Notes: a model not told the origin generated them from the letters alone. A DNA stretch of 64,000 nucleotides from Sulfurivermis fontis (GCF_004001245.1 NZ_AP018724.1:1666501-1730500); one strand, 5' to 3'. Positions 1 through 8,659 are shown, numbered from the stretch's first letter. Numbers and translations: made by a program.

Positions 1-1201
1 CCACCTGGGCGGTCTGCGAGGACTCGGCGGCTTGGTGATTGAATTCGTCCCACTGCCCCTGCCAGGCGTGCATCGCCTCCTCGGCGGCGGCGAGGGCAGC
101 GGCGGCCAGCCGTTCCTCCTGTTGCGCGCTCTCCAACGCCGGCTCCTGCTCACTCAGGGCGGCGGCCAGCTCGTCGAGCTTGCGCCGGTCCGACTCCATG
201 TGCGCCTGCGCCTCGTTCCAGGAACGCTCCACCTGGTTCAAATCCGCCTGCTGCTGCTGGCGGCGTTCGCGCGCATGCTGGATGGACTGTTCCAAGCGGG
301 CGATGTCGGCGCCGACGCTGTAGAAGGTGCTCTGTACGCCGTTGAAGGTATCGGTGGCCTCCACATGCTCCTCACGCAGGCGTTCGATGCCCGCCTCGGC
401 GTTGCGCTGGCGTGCCAGCTGCGCCTCCAGGCCGGTCTCCTGCTCGCTGATCTGGCCTTCCACCAGGCGCGCCTCGCCATCCAGGGCACGCCAGCGCAGG
501 GCCTGCAACTGGCCTTTAATCAAGCGTTCCTCCTGCTTCAGTTCCTTGTAGCGCTCGGCGGTGCGCGCCTGGCGGTTCAGGTGGGCGAGCTGCTTGTCCA
601 GTTCCTCGCGCAGATCGTTGAGGCGATCGAGATTCTCCCGCGTGTGCTTCATGCGGTTCTCGGTTTCGCGCCGGCGCTCCTTGTACTTGGAGATGCCCGC
701 CGCCTCTTCCAGGAAGATGCGCAGTTCTTCCGGCTTGGCCTCGATGAGGCGCGAGATGGTGCCCTGTTCGATGATGGCATAGCTGCGCGGCCCGAGGCCG
801 GTGCCGAGGAAGATATCGGTGATGTCGCGGCGGCGGCAGCGGCTGCCGTTGAGGTGATAGATGGACTGGCCGTCGCGGGTCACGGTGCGACTGATGGATA
901 TCTCGCTGTACTGAGCATACTGGCCGCCGATCTGACCGTCGCTGTTGTCGAACACCAGTTCGATGGTGGCCTGGCCCACCGGCTTGCGCGAGGTGGAGCC
1001 GTTGAAGATCACGTCCGCCATGGAGTCGCCGCGCAGGTGCTTGGCGGAGCTTTCGCCCATCACCCAGCGCACGGCGTCGATGACGTTGGACTTGCCGCAG
1101 CCGTTGGGACCGACCACGCCCACCAGGTTGCTGGGCAGGGGAATGGTGGTGGGGTCGACAAAGGACTTGAAGCCGGACAGTTTGATCTTGCTCAGGCGCA
1201 T
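1..1201 (-). CDS. smc: Chromosome partition protein SMC (N-terminal part, cut by window edge)
   Basis: About 400 N-terminal residues are visible; the gene runs off the left edge. SMC is an ATPase that, with ScpA/ScpB, organises and helps segregate the chromosome. The protein starts MRLSKIKLSGFKSF and has a Walker A motif GPNGCGKSN at residues 31-39, the classic SMC head. A long Gln/Glu/Arg-rich coiled coil follows from about residue 170. The ATG is at 1199-1201 and the frame stays open to base 1. It is divergent from queF. The family assignment is secure; the hinge and C-terminal head are outside the window. Confidence 0.95.
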   Translation of the reverse strand, partial: MRLSKIKLSGFKSFVDPTTIPLPSNLVGVVGPNGCGKSNVIDAVRWVMGESSAKHLRGDSMADVIFNGSTSRKPVGQATIELVFDNSDGQIGGQYAQYSEISISRTVTRDGQSIYHLNGSRCRRRDITDIFLGTGLGPRSYAIIEQGTISRLIEAKPEELRIFLEEAAGISKYKERRRETENRMKHTRENLDRLNDLREELDKQLAHLNRQARTAERYKELKQEERLIKGQLQALRWRALDGEARLVEGQISEQETGLEAQLARQRNAEAGIERLREEHVEATDTFNGVQSTFYSVGADIARLEQSIQHARERRQQQQADLNQVERSWNEAQAHMESDRRKLDELAAALSEQEPALESAQQEERLAAAALAAAEEAMHAWQGQWDEFNHQAAESSQTAQV

Positions 1202-1366
1202 AATTATTGGGTTTGTATCAACCTAACCGATTGAGAGGCAAGAAAAATGAGAAAACGGTAGGTGGGCGCTGGAGCCCCGTGCCTCCCTGCCGCAGGCCGA
1301 AAACAGAACGATTCGGCATGCCTTCCCGGCTGTTTTTCGCTAGAATCGCCGGCCCGCAAAGCTACC

Positions 1367-1771
1367 ATGAAAGCCACCGTCATGCCTACCCAACCGAGCA
1401 AGGACCTGGAAACCTTCGACAACCCGATGCCGGGCCGGGATTATACCATCCGCATCGAGATCCCCGAGTTCACCTGCCTGTGCCCCAAGACCGGCCAGCC
1501 CGACTTCGCCACCCTGTACCTGGACTACGTCCCGGCCCAGAAGTGCGTCGAGCTGAAGTCCCTCAAGATGTACGTCTGGTCGTTCCGCGAGGAAGGGGCC
1601 TTCCACGAGGCGGTGACCAACCGCATCCTCGACGACCTGGTGCGCGCCACCCAGCCCCGTTTCATGCGCCTGACCGGCAAGTTCAACGTGCGCGGCGGCA
1701 TCTGGACCACCGTGGTGGCGGAACACCGCGCCGCCGACTGGAACCCGCCGCAGCCGGTACACCTGCCTTAA
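1367..1771 (+). CDS. queF: NADPH-dependent 7-cyano-7-deazaguanine reductase QueF
   Basis: QueF reduces preQ0 to preQ1 in queuosine biosynthesis in the cytosol. The 134-residue protein is the short, single-domain (YkvM-like) type. The thioimide-forming cysteine lies in [10 protein letters not shown] (Cys39, with Asp46), and the conserved [10 protein letters not shown] segment is at about 72-81. The frame extends upstream to 1262, but residues before the ATG at 1367 match nothing in the family; a second in-frame ATG lies at 1382. Its stop overlaps the stop of the convergent lipoprotein gene (1768-1771). No other queuosine gene is adjacent. Confidence 0.93.
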   Translation: MKATVMPTQPSKDLETFDNPMPGRDYTIRIEIPEFTCLCPKTGQPDFATLYLDYVPAQKCVELKSLKMYVWSFREEGAFHEAVTNRILDDLVRATQPRFMRLTGKFNVRGGIWTTVVAEHRAADWNPPQPVHLP

Positions 1772-2307
1772 GGCCGTTCGATCGATACCACCTGGCCCAG
1801 GGCGGCACGCATGTCCGCCAGAGTCGGCAACTGCGCCGCCCCGGGCAGATCGAAACCGCCGTGGCAGGTCAGACGCATTACGCCCGGCTGCTGCGACGAG
1901 GCCAGGGTGTAGTGAAAATAGCGATTGATCTGGGACGGGCTGGTATCATCCCCCGCAAGAGTCAGCGCGGCATAGACGAAGAAGCGACGCTGCACGACAA
2001 AATCCTCCCCCTCGCTCACCGCCATCACAGTGAAGCGATCGGCGGCGATGACTGCCGTGCCGTCACTCACGGTCCGCTGCTCGTAGTTACAGTGCGGCCG
2101 ATAGACATCGAGACGGTGCTTGGCCACCACCCGGCCGTGCTGCAGAAACACCCGTGCCTGTCCCGCGGGGACTGCCAGGTCTTGTCGCAATACCAGCGTC
2201 GTTCCGACCGGCAGGCGATAACCGGCCGCACTTTCGTCCAGTACCGGCGTGGCACAGCCAGCCAGCGCCACAACGGTCAATACCAGCAGTCCACTGATGC
2301 GTGTCAT
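1768..2307 (-). CDS. Hypothetical outer-membrane-type lipoprotein
   Basis: A 179-residue protein with a lipoprotein signal: short basic start, hydrophobic stretch and lipobox ALAGC at about residue 18. It is therefore probably lipidated and anchored to a membrane on the periplasmic side. The mature part is beta-rich with two cysteines (in PHCNYEQ and LTCHGGFD) that could form a disulfide. I do not recognise the family. ATG at 2307 is preferred over the adjacent ATG at 2310 because AGGAGAG then has normal spacing. It is convergent with queF and divergent from the sugar kinase gene. Confidence 0.75.
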   Translation of the reverse strand: MTRISGLLVLTVVALAGCATPVLDESAAGYRLPVGTTLVLRQDLAVPAGQARVFLQHGRVVAKHRLDVYRPHCNYEQRTVSDGTAVIAADRFTVMAVSEGEDFVVQRRFFVYAALTLAGDDTSPSQINRYFHYTLASSQQPGVMRLTCHGGFDLPGAAQLPTLADMRAALGQVVSIERP

Positions 2308-2354
2308 CATGTCTCTCCTATGAAGGGCACTGATCCAAGCATAGGCCGTCGCCC

Positions 2355-3653
2355 ATGACGCGGAACGAGCGCACGCTGGCCGTCGGCATCGACTTCGGCA
2401 CCTCCGGCTGCCGCGCCATCGCCATCGACCGTGACGGTTCGGTCCAGGCCGAAGTGGACCTGCCGCTGCCGCCGCCGGTGCGGCAGGGGGCGGCGGTGGA
2501 GCAGGAGCCGTCCCTCTGGGCAAGCGCCCTCCACGACCTGTTCACACGACTGCTCAGCGCCGTTCCTGCCAAGAGCATTGGCGCCATCGCCGTGGACGGC
2601 ACCTCCGGCACCGTGCTGCTGGCCGATGTCGCCGGCGCGCCGCTGGGCCCTGCCCTGATGTACAACGACGGCCGCGCCACCGCCGAGGCGGCCGCCATCG
2701 CCGCCGTGGCGCCGCGCGAGTCGGCCGCCCACGGCACCGCATCGGGCCTAGCCAAGCTGCTCTGGCTGCGCAGGCAGCCCGGCGCGGAACGGGCCGCCCA
2801 TCTGCTCACCCAGACCGACTACCTCAACGGCCTGCTCGGCGGCCGCCACGACATCAGCGACGCCAACAACTGCCTGAAGAGCGGTTATGACGCCGTCCAG
2901 CGCGGCTGGCCGGGCTGGCTGGAGCAGTTGGGCATCCCTCGCCATCTGCTGCCGCAGGTGGTGACACCGGGGACAACCATCGGCAGCATCCACCCCGAGC
3001 TGGCCCTGCGTTATGGTTTTGCACCCGATACGCAGATCGTCGCCGGCACCACCGACAGCACCGCGGCCTTTCTCGCCACCGGCGCGGCACAGCCGGGCGA
3101 AGCGGTGACATCGCTCGGTTCCACCCTGGTCCTGAAGGTGATCAGCGAACGGCCGGTATTCACACCGGAATACGGCGTCTACAGCCAACCGCTGGGGGAA
3201 CTCTGGCTGGTGGGCGGCGGCTCCAACAGCGGCGGCGCCGTGCTGCGCCAGTTCTTCACTGATGCCGCGATGGCGGCACTGACGCCGCGGCTGCGTCCGG
3301 AGCGTCCCACCGGACTCGATTACTATCCGCTGCCGGCACCGGGAGAACGTTTCCCGGTCTGCGACCCGACCCTGCCGCCGCGGCTGACCCCACGGCCGGA
3401 CGATGCGGCGGTATTTTTTCAGGGACTGCTGGAGGGCATCGCCCGCATCGAGCAGCGCGGCTACCAATTGCTGGCGGAACTGGGCGCGCCCTGGCCCGTC
3501 ACCCTGCGCACGGTGGGCGGCGGCGCGCGCAATCCGGCCTGGACCGCCTTGCGACATACCCTGCTGCAGGTACCGATGGTGGAGCCGCGGCACACCCAGG
3601 CCGCCTACGGTGCCGCCCTGCTGGCACGCAAGACTCTCATGGAGGGACACTGA
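2355..3653 (+). CDS. FGGY-family carbohydrate kinase (D-ribulokinase-like)
   Basis: ATP-dependent sugar kinase of 432 residues with the FGGY/ASKHA fold. The N-terminal phosphate loop is GIDFGTSGCRA (residues 11-21), a sugar-binding segment YNDGRA lies at about 103-108, the candidate catalytic Asp is in AGTTDST (Asp234), and the C-terminal adenosine motif is TVGGGARNPAW. The shortened architecture resembles the cyanobacterial/plant XK1-type D-ribulose kinases more than E. coli XylB or GlpK. That substrate assignment is inference. Its TGA overlaps the ATG of the CysZ-like gene by one base, suggesting translational coupling. Confidence 0.82.
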   Translation: MTRNERTLAVGIDFGTSGCRAIAIDRDGSVQAEVDLPLPPPVRQGAAVEQEPSLWASALHDLFTRLLSAVPAKSIGAIAVDGTSGTVLLADVAGAPLGPALMYNDGRATAEAAAIAAVAPRESAAHGTASGLAKLLWLRRQPGAERAAHLLTQTDYLNGLLGGRHDISDANNCLKSGYDAVQRGWPGWLEQLGIPRHLLPQVVTPGTTIGSIHPELALRYGFAPDTQIVAGTTDSTAAFLATGAAQPGEAVTSLGSTLVLKVISERPVFTPEYGVYSQPLGELWLVGGGSNSGGAVLRQFFTDAAMAALTPRLRPERPTGLDYYPLPAPGERFPVCDPTLPPRLTPRPDDAAVFFQGLLEGIARIEQRGYQLLAELGAPWPVTLRTVGGGARNPAWTALRHTLLQVPMVEPRHTQAAYGAALLARKTLMEGH

Positions 3654-4399
3654 TGGAACCGCTGCGCCAACCCCTGTCCGGCTTCGGCTACCTGCTGGCC
3701 GGCTTTCGCCTGCTGCTGCGCCCGGCGCTGTGGCCTTACGTGCTGTTGCCGCTGGGGGTGAATGTGCTGGTGTTCGGCCTGCTGCTGTGGCTCGCCGCCG
3801 GCGAGTTCGGTGCCCTGGTGGACAGCCTGCTGCCGACGCTGCCCGACTGGCTGGCCTGGCTCGCCTGGCTGCTGTGGCTGGTCTTCGGACTGGTGGCGGC
3901 CATCCTCGTGTTCTTCACCTTCACCCTGGTCGCCAACTTCATCGCCGCGCCGTTCAACGGCCTGCTGGCAGAAGCGGTGGAACGGCTGCTCACCGGCGCC
4001 GCGCCCCCCGGCGGCGGCAGTCTGCGTCAGGCGCTGCGCGAGGCGCCCCAGGCACTGCTCGACGAGCTGCGCAAGCTGGGCTATTTCCTGCTCTGGGCCA
4101 TCCCCCTCGGCCTGCTGTTCCTGGTGCCGCTGCTGAATCTCGCCGCGCCCCTGCTGTGGACACTGTTCTCCGCCTGGATGCTGGCGCTGCAATACCTCGA
4201 CTACCCCCTGGGCAATCACGGTCTGCGCTTTGCCGCCCAGCGCCGACGGCTGCGCGGCCAGCCGCTGCTCGGCCTCGGTTTCGGCGGCGCTGTGCTGCTG
4301 ACCACCCTGATCCCGCTGGTCAACCTGCTCGTCATGCCGGCGGCGGTGGCCGGCGCCACCCGGCTGTGGGTGGAGCGGTTGCAGGACGAGCGGCGATAA
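3653..4399 (+). CDS. cysZ: CysZ/EI24-family membrane protein
   Basis: A 248-residue inner-membrane protein with about four to six hydrophobic segments, matching the CysZ (EI24 domain) family. CysZ is associated with sulfate uptake for cysteine synthesis. Family-like features are the opening GFGYLLAGFRLLLRPALWPY, the amphipathic FIAAPFNGLLAEAVE segment and the QYLDYPLGNHG motif near residue 185. It is coupled to the kinase gene by a 1-bp stop/start overlap. A 7-bp hairpin (GCTTGCA/TGCAAGC, 4401-4423) directly follows the stop. A direct sulfate role is not shown by context, since no cys genes are adjacent. Confidence 0.78.
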   Translation: MEPLRQPLSGFGYLLAGFRLLLRPALWPYVLLPLGVNVLVFGLLLWLAAGEFGALVDSLLPTLPDWLAWLAWLLWLVFGLVAAILVFFTFTLVANFIAAPFNGLLAEAVERLLTGAAPPGGGSLRQALREAPQALLDELRKLGYFLLWAIPLGLLFLVPLLNLAAPLLWTLFSAWMLALQYLDYPLGNHGLRFAAQRRRLRGQPLLGLGFGGAVLLTTLIPLVNLLVMPAAVAGATRLWVERLQDERR

Positions 4400-4400
4400 C

Positions 4401-4423
4401 GCTTGCACTGTCTGGATGCAAGC
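4401..4423 (+). terminator. Small hairpin after cysZ-like gene
   Basis: Perfect 7-bp inverted repeat GCTTGCA/TGCAAGC with a 9-nt loop, two bases past the cysZ-like stop codon. There is no U-tract, so it is at best an attenuating or mRNA-stabilising hairpin before the permease gene. Confidence 0.35.
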
Positions 4424-4463
4424 ACGCTAAATATGCGACGTTTGCTTCGCACAGACAGCCGTC

Positions 4464-5687
4464 GTGAATCTTTCCCTCATCATCCTGCTGATCGTCTTCA
4501 CGCTCATCGCCGCGCGGCGCATCGGCCGCTTCCGGATAGCCATCTGGCAGGCGATGCTGGGCGGTGCCGTCGCAGCCCTGCTCAGCGGAGAGATCGCGCC
4601 GCGGGCGGCACTGCAGGCCATCGACTGGGATGTGATGCTGTTTCTGTTCGGCATGTTCGTCATCGGCCAGGCCCTGGTGCAAAGCGGCTATCTGTATGCC
4701 ATCGCCTACGGCCTGTTCAGCCGCGCCCGCAGCAGCGACGGCCTGATCCTGCTGATCCTGTTCGGCGGCGCACTGACTTCGGCCCTGCTGATGAACGACA
4801 CCCTCGCCATCATCGGCACACCGCTGGTACTGCGCCTGGCCCGCGAGCACAACATCGCACCGCGGCTGGTTCTGCTGGCGCTGTGCTTCGCCGTCACCCT
4901 GGGCAGCGCAATGAGCCCCATCGGCAATCCGCAGAACCTGCTGATCGCCCTGTGGGGCAACGTGGACAGCCCCTTCCTCACCTTCGCCCGCTACCTGGCC
5001 CTGCCCACCCTGCTCAACCTGTGCATCGCCTACGGCCTGCTGCGCTGGATGTTCCGCAGCGAATTTCACCGCACACCGCTGGTGCATACTGCCGTCACCC
5101 CCACCGACGCGACGCTGACACAGCGGGTCAGGATCGCCATGCTTCTGCTGCTGCTCCTGATCGGGGCCAAGGTGGTGCTCGCCCTGCTGCCGACCGAGCT
5201 GACGCTGCGCCTCAGCCACATCGCCCTCATCGCCGCCCTGCCGCTGCTGCTGACACGCCGCATTGGCGCACGCCTGCGCGGGGTGGACTGGCCGACGCTG
5301 ATCTTCTTTGCCGCCATGTTCGTGCTGATGGCCAGCGTCTGGCAGAGCGGAGTCTTCCAGCACCAGCTCGCCGCGGCCGACCTCGATCTACACGCGCCGG
5401 GCACCGTGCTCGGCCTCAGCGTGCTGCTCAGTCAGCTCATCTCCAACGTGCCGCTGGTGGCCCTCTACCTGCCGCTGCTGCAGCCGGCCGATACGGCCAC
5501 CCTGATGCTGCTCGCCGCCGGCAGTACGGTGGCCGGCAATCTACTGCTGCTCGGCGCCGCCAGCAACATCATCGTGGTGCAGAGCGCCGAACGTCATGGC
5601 GCCACACTGACCTTCCTGGAATTCGCCCGAGTCGGTATCCCGCTCACCACCCTGAATGTCCTGGTGTACTGGCTGTTCCTTTTTTGA
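4464..5687 (+). CDS. ArsB/NhaD-type anion permease (SLC13-like)
   Basis: A 407-residue protein with about 10-11 membrane helices of the ArsB/NhaD/CitM superfamily, which moves anions or exchanges Na+/H+. It opens with hydrophobic helices and a RRIGRFRIA loop. Family-like loops are LLMNDTLAIIGTPLVLRLA and SAMSPIGNPQNLLIALWG, with a mirrored LGAASNIIVVQSAE near the C-terminus. The start is GTG at 4464 because the family N-terminus aligns there; an ATG-initiated frame further upstream is in another phase. Substrate cannot be told from sequence. IS5-like MITE copy 1 lies 71 bp downstream. Confidence 0.8.
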   Translation: MNLSLIILLIVFTLIAARRIGRFRIAIWQAMLGGAVAALLSGEIAPRAALQAIDWDVMLFLFGMFVIGQALVQSGYLYAIAYGLFSRARSSDGLILLILFGGALTSALLMNDTLAIIGTPLVLRLAREHNIAPRLVLLALCFAVTLGSAMSPIGNPQNLLIALWGNVDSPFLTFARYLALPTLLNLCIAYGLLRWMFRSEFHRTPLVHTAVTPTDATLTQRVRIAMLLLLLLIGAKVVLALLPTELTLRLSHIALIAALPLLLTRRIGARLRGVDWPTLIFFAAMFVLMASVWQSGVFQHQLAAADLDLHAPGTVLGLSVLLSQLISNVPLVALYLPLLQPADTATLMLLAAGSTVAGNLLLLGAASNIIVVQSAERHGATLTFLEFARVGIPLTTLNVLVYWLFLF

Positions 5688-5758
5688 CTTACAGCACTAT
5701 AGGAATTTTCCTACAGCGGCCGGTCCCGGAAGCTGCCAACCTGATACCGGACAATTAA

Positions 5759-5911
5759 GGAAGCTCTGAATAAGTTCAGAGCTTCCGCGGCACAGGGATG
5801 TGCCGCCATTTTTCAACGACGATAAGTCGTTGAAAAATGAAGCCAAGCGAAAATCACACTTTTCGCTTGGCGTGGTCTGAGAAGTCCAGGATGGACTTAT
5901 TCAGACCTTCC
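5759..5911 (+). mobile_element. IS5-type MITE, copy 1 (153 bp, short form)
   Basis: Non-autonomous element bounded by TTAA on both sides (5755-5758 and 5912-5915). Left end GGAAGCTCTGAATAAG; right end is the inverse of GGAAGGTCTGAATAAG. Inside are stacked hairpins: a 12-bp stem at the left end, GCGGCACA/TGTGCCGC with a GGGA loop, a 14-bp CATTTTTCAACGAC stem, a CCAAGCGAAAA stem and the right-end stem. No transposase is encoded. Same length as copy 2 and lacks a 52-bp segment found in copies 3-5. The ends resemble the IS5 terminal repeat and the flanks fit its YTAR target. Confidence 0.85.
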
Positions 5912-5930
5912 TTAACAGGGAGAATTTGCC

Positions 5931-6137
5931 ATGGATGCCGCTATCGTCCACCAGGAACTCCAGGCCGGTCTGGCACAACTGAAGACCCGCCTGGAACGGG
6001 AACTGGAACACCTGCACACCGGCCTCAACAGTCTCAACGCCTGCGGCGATGACGCCGAACGCTGGGCCCATGAGCTCTACCAGCGCCTGATCGAACGTCG
6101 CCGCACGACCCTGGCCCTCTTCTTCTCCCCCCGCTGA
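5931..6137 (+). CDS. Small hypothetical protein (68 aa)
   Basis: Encodes 68 residues rich in Leu, Glu and Arg, predicted almost entirely helical (heptad-like LQAGLAQLKTRLERELEHL). An AGGGAG Shine-Dalgarno precedes the ATG by 8 bases. It starts 20 bp after MITE copy 1, so its original promoter may have been displaced. No family is recognised. It could be a small coiled-coil regulator or a chance ORF; the ribosome site and composition favour a real gene. Confidence 0.5.
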   Translation: MDAAIVHQELQAGLAQLKTRLERELEHLHTGLNSLNACGDDAERWAHELYQRLIERRRTTLALFFSPR

Positions 6138-6249
6138 AACCAGATGAGGCGGGCGCGCCGCTCCTGCGGCCGCCCGCGTCACTCACTCCCCCTCCCGCCC
6201 CTCTTTTGCCGCCAGGAGGGCCCCGCTCATCCTCAGTACACGGGATTCG

Positions 6250-6301
6250 TTGTATACCGCCGGCAAAGCCGCTAGGCTTGCGACTGACCGACCGGTCAGT
6301 C
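6250..6301 (+). promoter_or_regulatory. Promoter and TetR-type operator of the tetR-like gene
   Basis: Candidate sigma70 boxes TTGTAT (6250-6255) and TAGGCT (6273-6278) have a 17-bp spacer. Just downstream, 6282-6301 carries a near-perfect palindrome (ACTGACCG-ACCGGTCAGT), typical of TetR-family operators and placed over the likely transcription start. It supports autorepression. Confidence 0.65.
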
Positions 6302-6315
6302 AGCGAGGTTGTCCC

Positions 6316-6954
6316 ATGAGCGAAGTCCCCGGCCACCTGCCCCCCCTCCCCAGCGAGGGCGCCCGCGCCATACTGGCAGCCGCCGAGACCCTGTTCGCCT
6401 CGCGCGGCTACGACGCCGTGTCCATGAACGAGATCGCCCAGGCCGCCGGTGTCAGCAAGGCCAATGTATTCCATCACTTCAGCACCAAGCGGTCGTTGTA
6501 TCTGGAGGTCCTCCGCAATGCCTGCGCCAACGACTCGGCGAACCTGCTGGATGAGCTGGAACAGCAGACCGGCCCCGTCGTTGAACGCCTGCAGCGCTTT
6601 GTCACCCACCACCTGGCGTCCCTGCTGCGCAATGAACGCAGCGCGCGACTGATCCAGCGCGAGGTGCGTCAGAGCAGCGATGAATGCGCCAAGGAACTGG
6701 CCGAGCAGGTTTTCGGCGCCAACTTTCTGCGCCTGCTCCGCCTCATCAAGGCCGGGCAGCACCAGGCCGAGCTGCGCCAGGACATCGAACCGGCCCTGAT
6801 CGCCGTGCTGCTGCTCGCCGGCAACCTGTTCTTTTTCGATGCCCACCGCGTACTGCGCCACCTGCCGGAGACGGGCTTTGCCGACGACCCGGCCGAATTC
6901 AACCGCCGGGCGATGACACTCCTGCTGCACGGCATCCAGCCGCCCGCAGCCTGA
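6316..6954 (+). CDS. TetR/AcrR-family transcriptional regulator
   Basis: A 212-residue repressor-type regulator. The N-terminal helix-turn-helix spans about residues 18-62 (ILAAAETLFASRGYDAVSMN, then AAGVSKANVFHHFSTKRSLY), followed by a variable all-helical ligand domain with a hydrophobic FFFDAHRVLRHLPE segment near the C-terminus. The ATG at 6316 is chosen because the earlier start at 6250 lies in the promoter. No efflux pump or enzyme gene is adjacent in the same direction, so its targets besides its own palindrome are unknown. The next gene, a decarboxylase, is 111 bp downstream on the same strand. Confidence 0.88.
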   Translation: MSEVPGHLPPLPSEGARAILAAAETLFASRGYDAVSMNEIAQAAGVSKANVFHHFSTKRSLYLEVLRNACANDSANLLDELEQQTGPVVERLQRFVTHHLASLLRNERSARLIQREVRQSSDECAKELAEQVFGANFLRLLRLIKAGQHQAELRQDIEPALIAVLLLAGNLFFFDAHRVLRHLPETGFADDPAEFNRRAMTLLLHGIQPPAA

Positions 6955-7065
6955 CATCCTGCCCCACCGGACAGAAAAAATCCGTTTCATCGCCCCCCGC
7001 CCCTAGTAGGGACATGGCTCAGCACCTAGAATAGCGCCTACCTTTTTCCTGGCGAGGCCCCAGCA

Positions 7066-8229
7066 ATGCCCTTCAAGCTCGACGACTACTTCGACCGCGA
7101 AACCTTTGCCCGCATCAAGGCCTTCGCCGCTACCAAAGAGACACCGTTCCTGGTGGTCGACACCGCCACCGTCAGCCGCCAGTACGACGAGATGGTGAAG
7201 TGCTTCCCCTATGCCAAGGTGTATTACGCGGTGAAGGCCAATCCGGCCCCCGCGATCATCGAATTGGTGCGTGACAAGGGCGCCAATTTCGACATCGCCT
7301 CCATTTATGAACTGGACAAGGTGATGGGGCTCGGCGTGACCGCCGACCGCGTCAGCTACGGCAACACCATCAAGAAGAGCAAAGACATCCGCTACTTTTA
7401 CGAAAAGGGCGTGCGCCTGTTCGCCACCGACTCCGAGGCCGACCTGCGCAACATTGCCAAGGCAGCCCCCGGCTCCAAGGTCTATGTGCGCATCCTCACC
7501 GAAGGTACGCAGACCGCCGACTGGCCGCTGTCGCGCAAGTTCGGCTGCCAGACCGACATGGCCATGGACCTGCTGATCATGGCACGCGACCTCGGCCTGG
7601 AACCCTACGGCGTCTCCTTCCATGTCGGCTCGCAGCAGCGTGACATCGGCACCTGGGATGCCGCCATCGCCAAGGTCAAGGTCATCTTCGAGCGCCTCAA
7701 GGACGAGGACGGCATCGAACTCAAGATGATCAACCTGGGTGGTGGATTTCCCGCCAACTACATGTCGCGCACCAACCCGATGGAGACCTACGCGGAGGAA
7801 ATCACCCGCTTCCTGGTAGAGGACTTCGGCGAGGAATTGCCCGAGATCATCCTGGAGCCGGGCCGCTCGCTGGTCGCCAATGCCGGCGTGCTGGTGAGCG
7901 AGGTGGTACTGATCTCGCGCAAAGCACGCACCGCCTTGAACCGTTGGGTATATGTCGATGTGGGCAAGTTTTCCGGCCTGATCGAAACCATGGACGAATC
8001 GATCAAGTTCCCCATCTACGTGGAGAAAAACGGCGAGTTGGAAGAGGCCGTCATCGCCGGCCCGACCTGCGACAGTGCCGACATCATGTACGAGGACTAC
8101 AAATACCCGCTGCCGCTGAACCTGGCCATCGGCGACCGCCTCTACTGGCTGTCCACCGGCGCCTATACCACCACCTACAGTGCCGTCGAGTTCAATGGCT
8201 TCCCACCGCTGAAGGACTACTACATCTAA
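7066..8229 (+). CDS. Ornithine/lysine decarboxylase (fold-III, PLP-dependent)
   Basis: A 387-residue alanine-racemase-fold decarboxylase that makes putrescine and/or cadaverine for polyamine synthesis. The PLP lysine is Lys57 in YYAVKANP; other family landmarks are SFHVGSQ, the phosphate-binding NLGGGFP, EPGRSLVA and the dimer-interface active-site GPTCDSAD (Cys about 335). It is the eukaryote-like type, distinct from E. coli SpeC. Ornithine versus lysine preference is not decidable by eye. The TAA stop (8227-8229) is part of the CTAA flank of MITE copy 2, which inserted exactly at the gene's 3' end. Confidence 0.9.
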   Translation: MPFKLDDYFDRETFARIKAFAATKETPFLVVDTATVSRQYDEMVKCFPYAKVYYAVKANPAPAIIELVRDKGANFDIASIYELDKVMGLGVTADRVSYGNTIKKSKDIRYFYEKGVRLFATDSEADLRNIAKAAPGSKVYVRILTEGTQTADWPLSRKFGCQTDMAMDLLIMARDLGLEPYGVSFHVGSQQRDIGTWDAAIAKVKVIFERLKDEDGIELKMINLGGGFPANYMSRTNPMETYAEEITRFLVEDFGEELPEIILEPGRSLVANAGVLVSEVVLISRKARTALNRWVYVDVGKFSGLIETMDESIKFPIYVEKNGELEEAVIAGPTCDSADIMYEDYKYPLPLNLAIGDRLYWLSTGAYTTTYSAVEFNGFPPLKDYYI

Positions 8230-8382
8230 GGAAGGTCTGAATAAGTCCATCCTGGACTTCTCAGACCACGCCAAGCGAAAAGTGTGATTTTCGCTTGGCT
8301 TCATTTTTCAACGACTTATCGTCGTTGAAAAATGGCGGCACATCCCTGTGCCGCGGAAGCTCTGAACTTATTCAGAGCTTCC
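8230..8382 (-). mobile_element. IS5-type MITE, copy 2 (153 bp, short form, inverted)
   Basis: Reverse-orientation twin of copy 1, same length. It is flanked by CTAA at 8226-8229 and again at 8383-8386. Because CTAA is not palindromic, this pair is good evidence for a genuine 4-bp target duplication rather than extended terminal repeats. The left CTAA overlaps the decarboxylase stop codon. Confidence 0.87.
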
Positions 8383-8393
8383 CTAAACATCAG

Positions 8394-8436
8394 CAACAAA
8401 CAACCCCGATCACAATGGTGCCGGGGCTGTTTGTTG
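8394..8436. terminator. Long hairpin downstream of the decarboxylase/MITE
   Basis: A 15-nt stem with one mismatch (CAACAAACAACCCCG paired with CGGGGCTGTTTGTTG) and a 13-nt loop. No strong T-run follows on either strand. It probably serves as a 3'-end hairpin for the plus-strand decarboxylase transcript. Confidence 0.45.
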
Positions 8437-8491
8437 TGCAAGATAAACAGCGAGCGCTCTGAAGGCATTCGATGCCTTTGGAACAGAAAAC

Positions 8492-8524
8492 AAAAAACCC
8501 GATCACCTTGCGGTAACCGGGTTT
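8492..8524 (-). terminator. Intrinsic terminator of tRNA-Glu
   Basis: On the minus strand a roughly 13-bp stem (AAACCCG...CGGGTTT) with a GCAA tetraloop is followed by a T-run, just past the 3' end of tRNA-Glu. Confidence 0.8.
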
Positions 8525-8530
8525 CCTGAT

Positions 8531-8606
8531 TGGCGTCCCCTAGGGGAGTCGAACCCCTGTCGCCGCCGTGAAAGGGCGATGTCCTAGGCCTCTAGACGAA
8601 GGGGAC
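8531..8606 (-). tRNA. tRNA-Glu (anticodon TTC)
   Basis: 76-nt cloverleaf beginning GTCCCCTTCGTCTAGAGG, anticodon loop CTTTCAC with TTC, T-arm GGGGTTCGACTCCCC, acceptor closing AGGGGAC-G and encoded CCA. It lies downstream of tRNA-Ala and is near gltX, which charges it. Confidence 0.96.
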
Positions 8607-8621
8607 AAAACACACTGTCTA

Positions 8622-8652
8622 GAAAAAAACCGGGACTGCCTTGGGCAGTCCC
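8622..8652 (-). terminator. Terminator between tRNA-Ala and tRNA-Glu
   Basis: On the minus strand GGGACTGCC-CAA-GGCAGTCCC is followed within two bases by seven T residues. A complete intrinsic terminator between two tRNA genes of one cluster implies partial read-through or separate promoters. Confidence 0.75.
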
Positions 8653-8659
8653 CAGCATT

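Noticed and set aside
1202-1366. preQ1 riboswitch upstream of queF
   Set aside because: No recognisable preQ1 aptamer stem-loop with the A-rich tail is visible; such elements are also unusual before queF in gammaproteobacteria.
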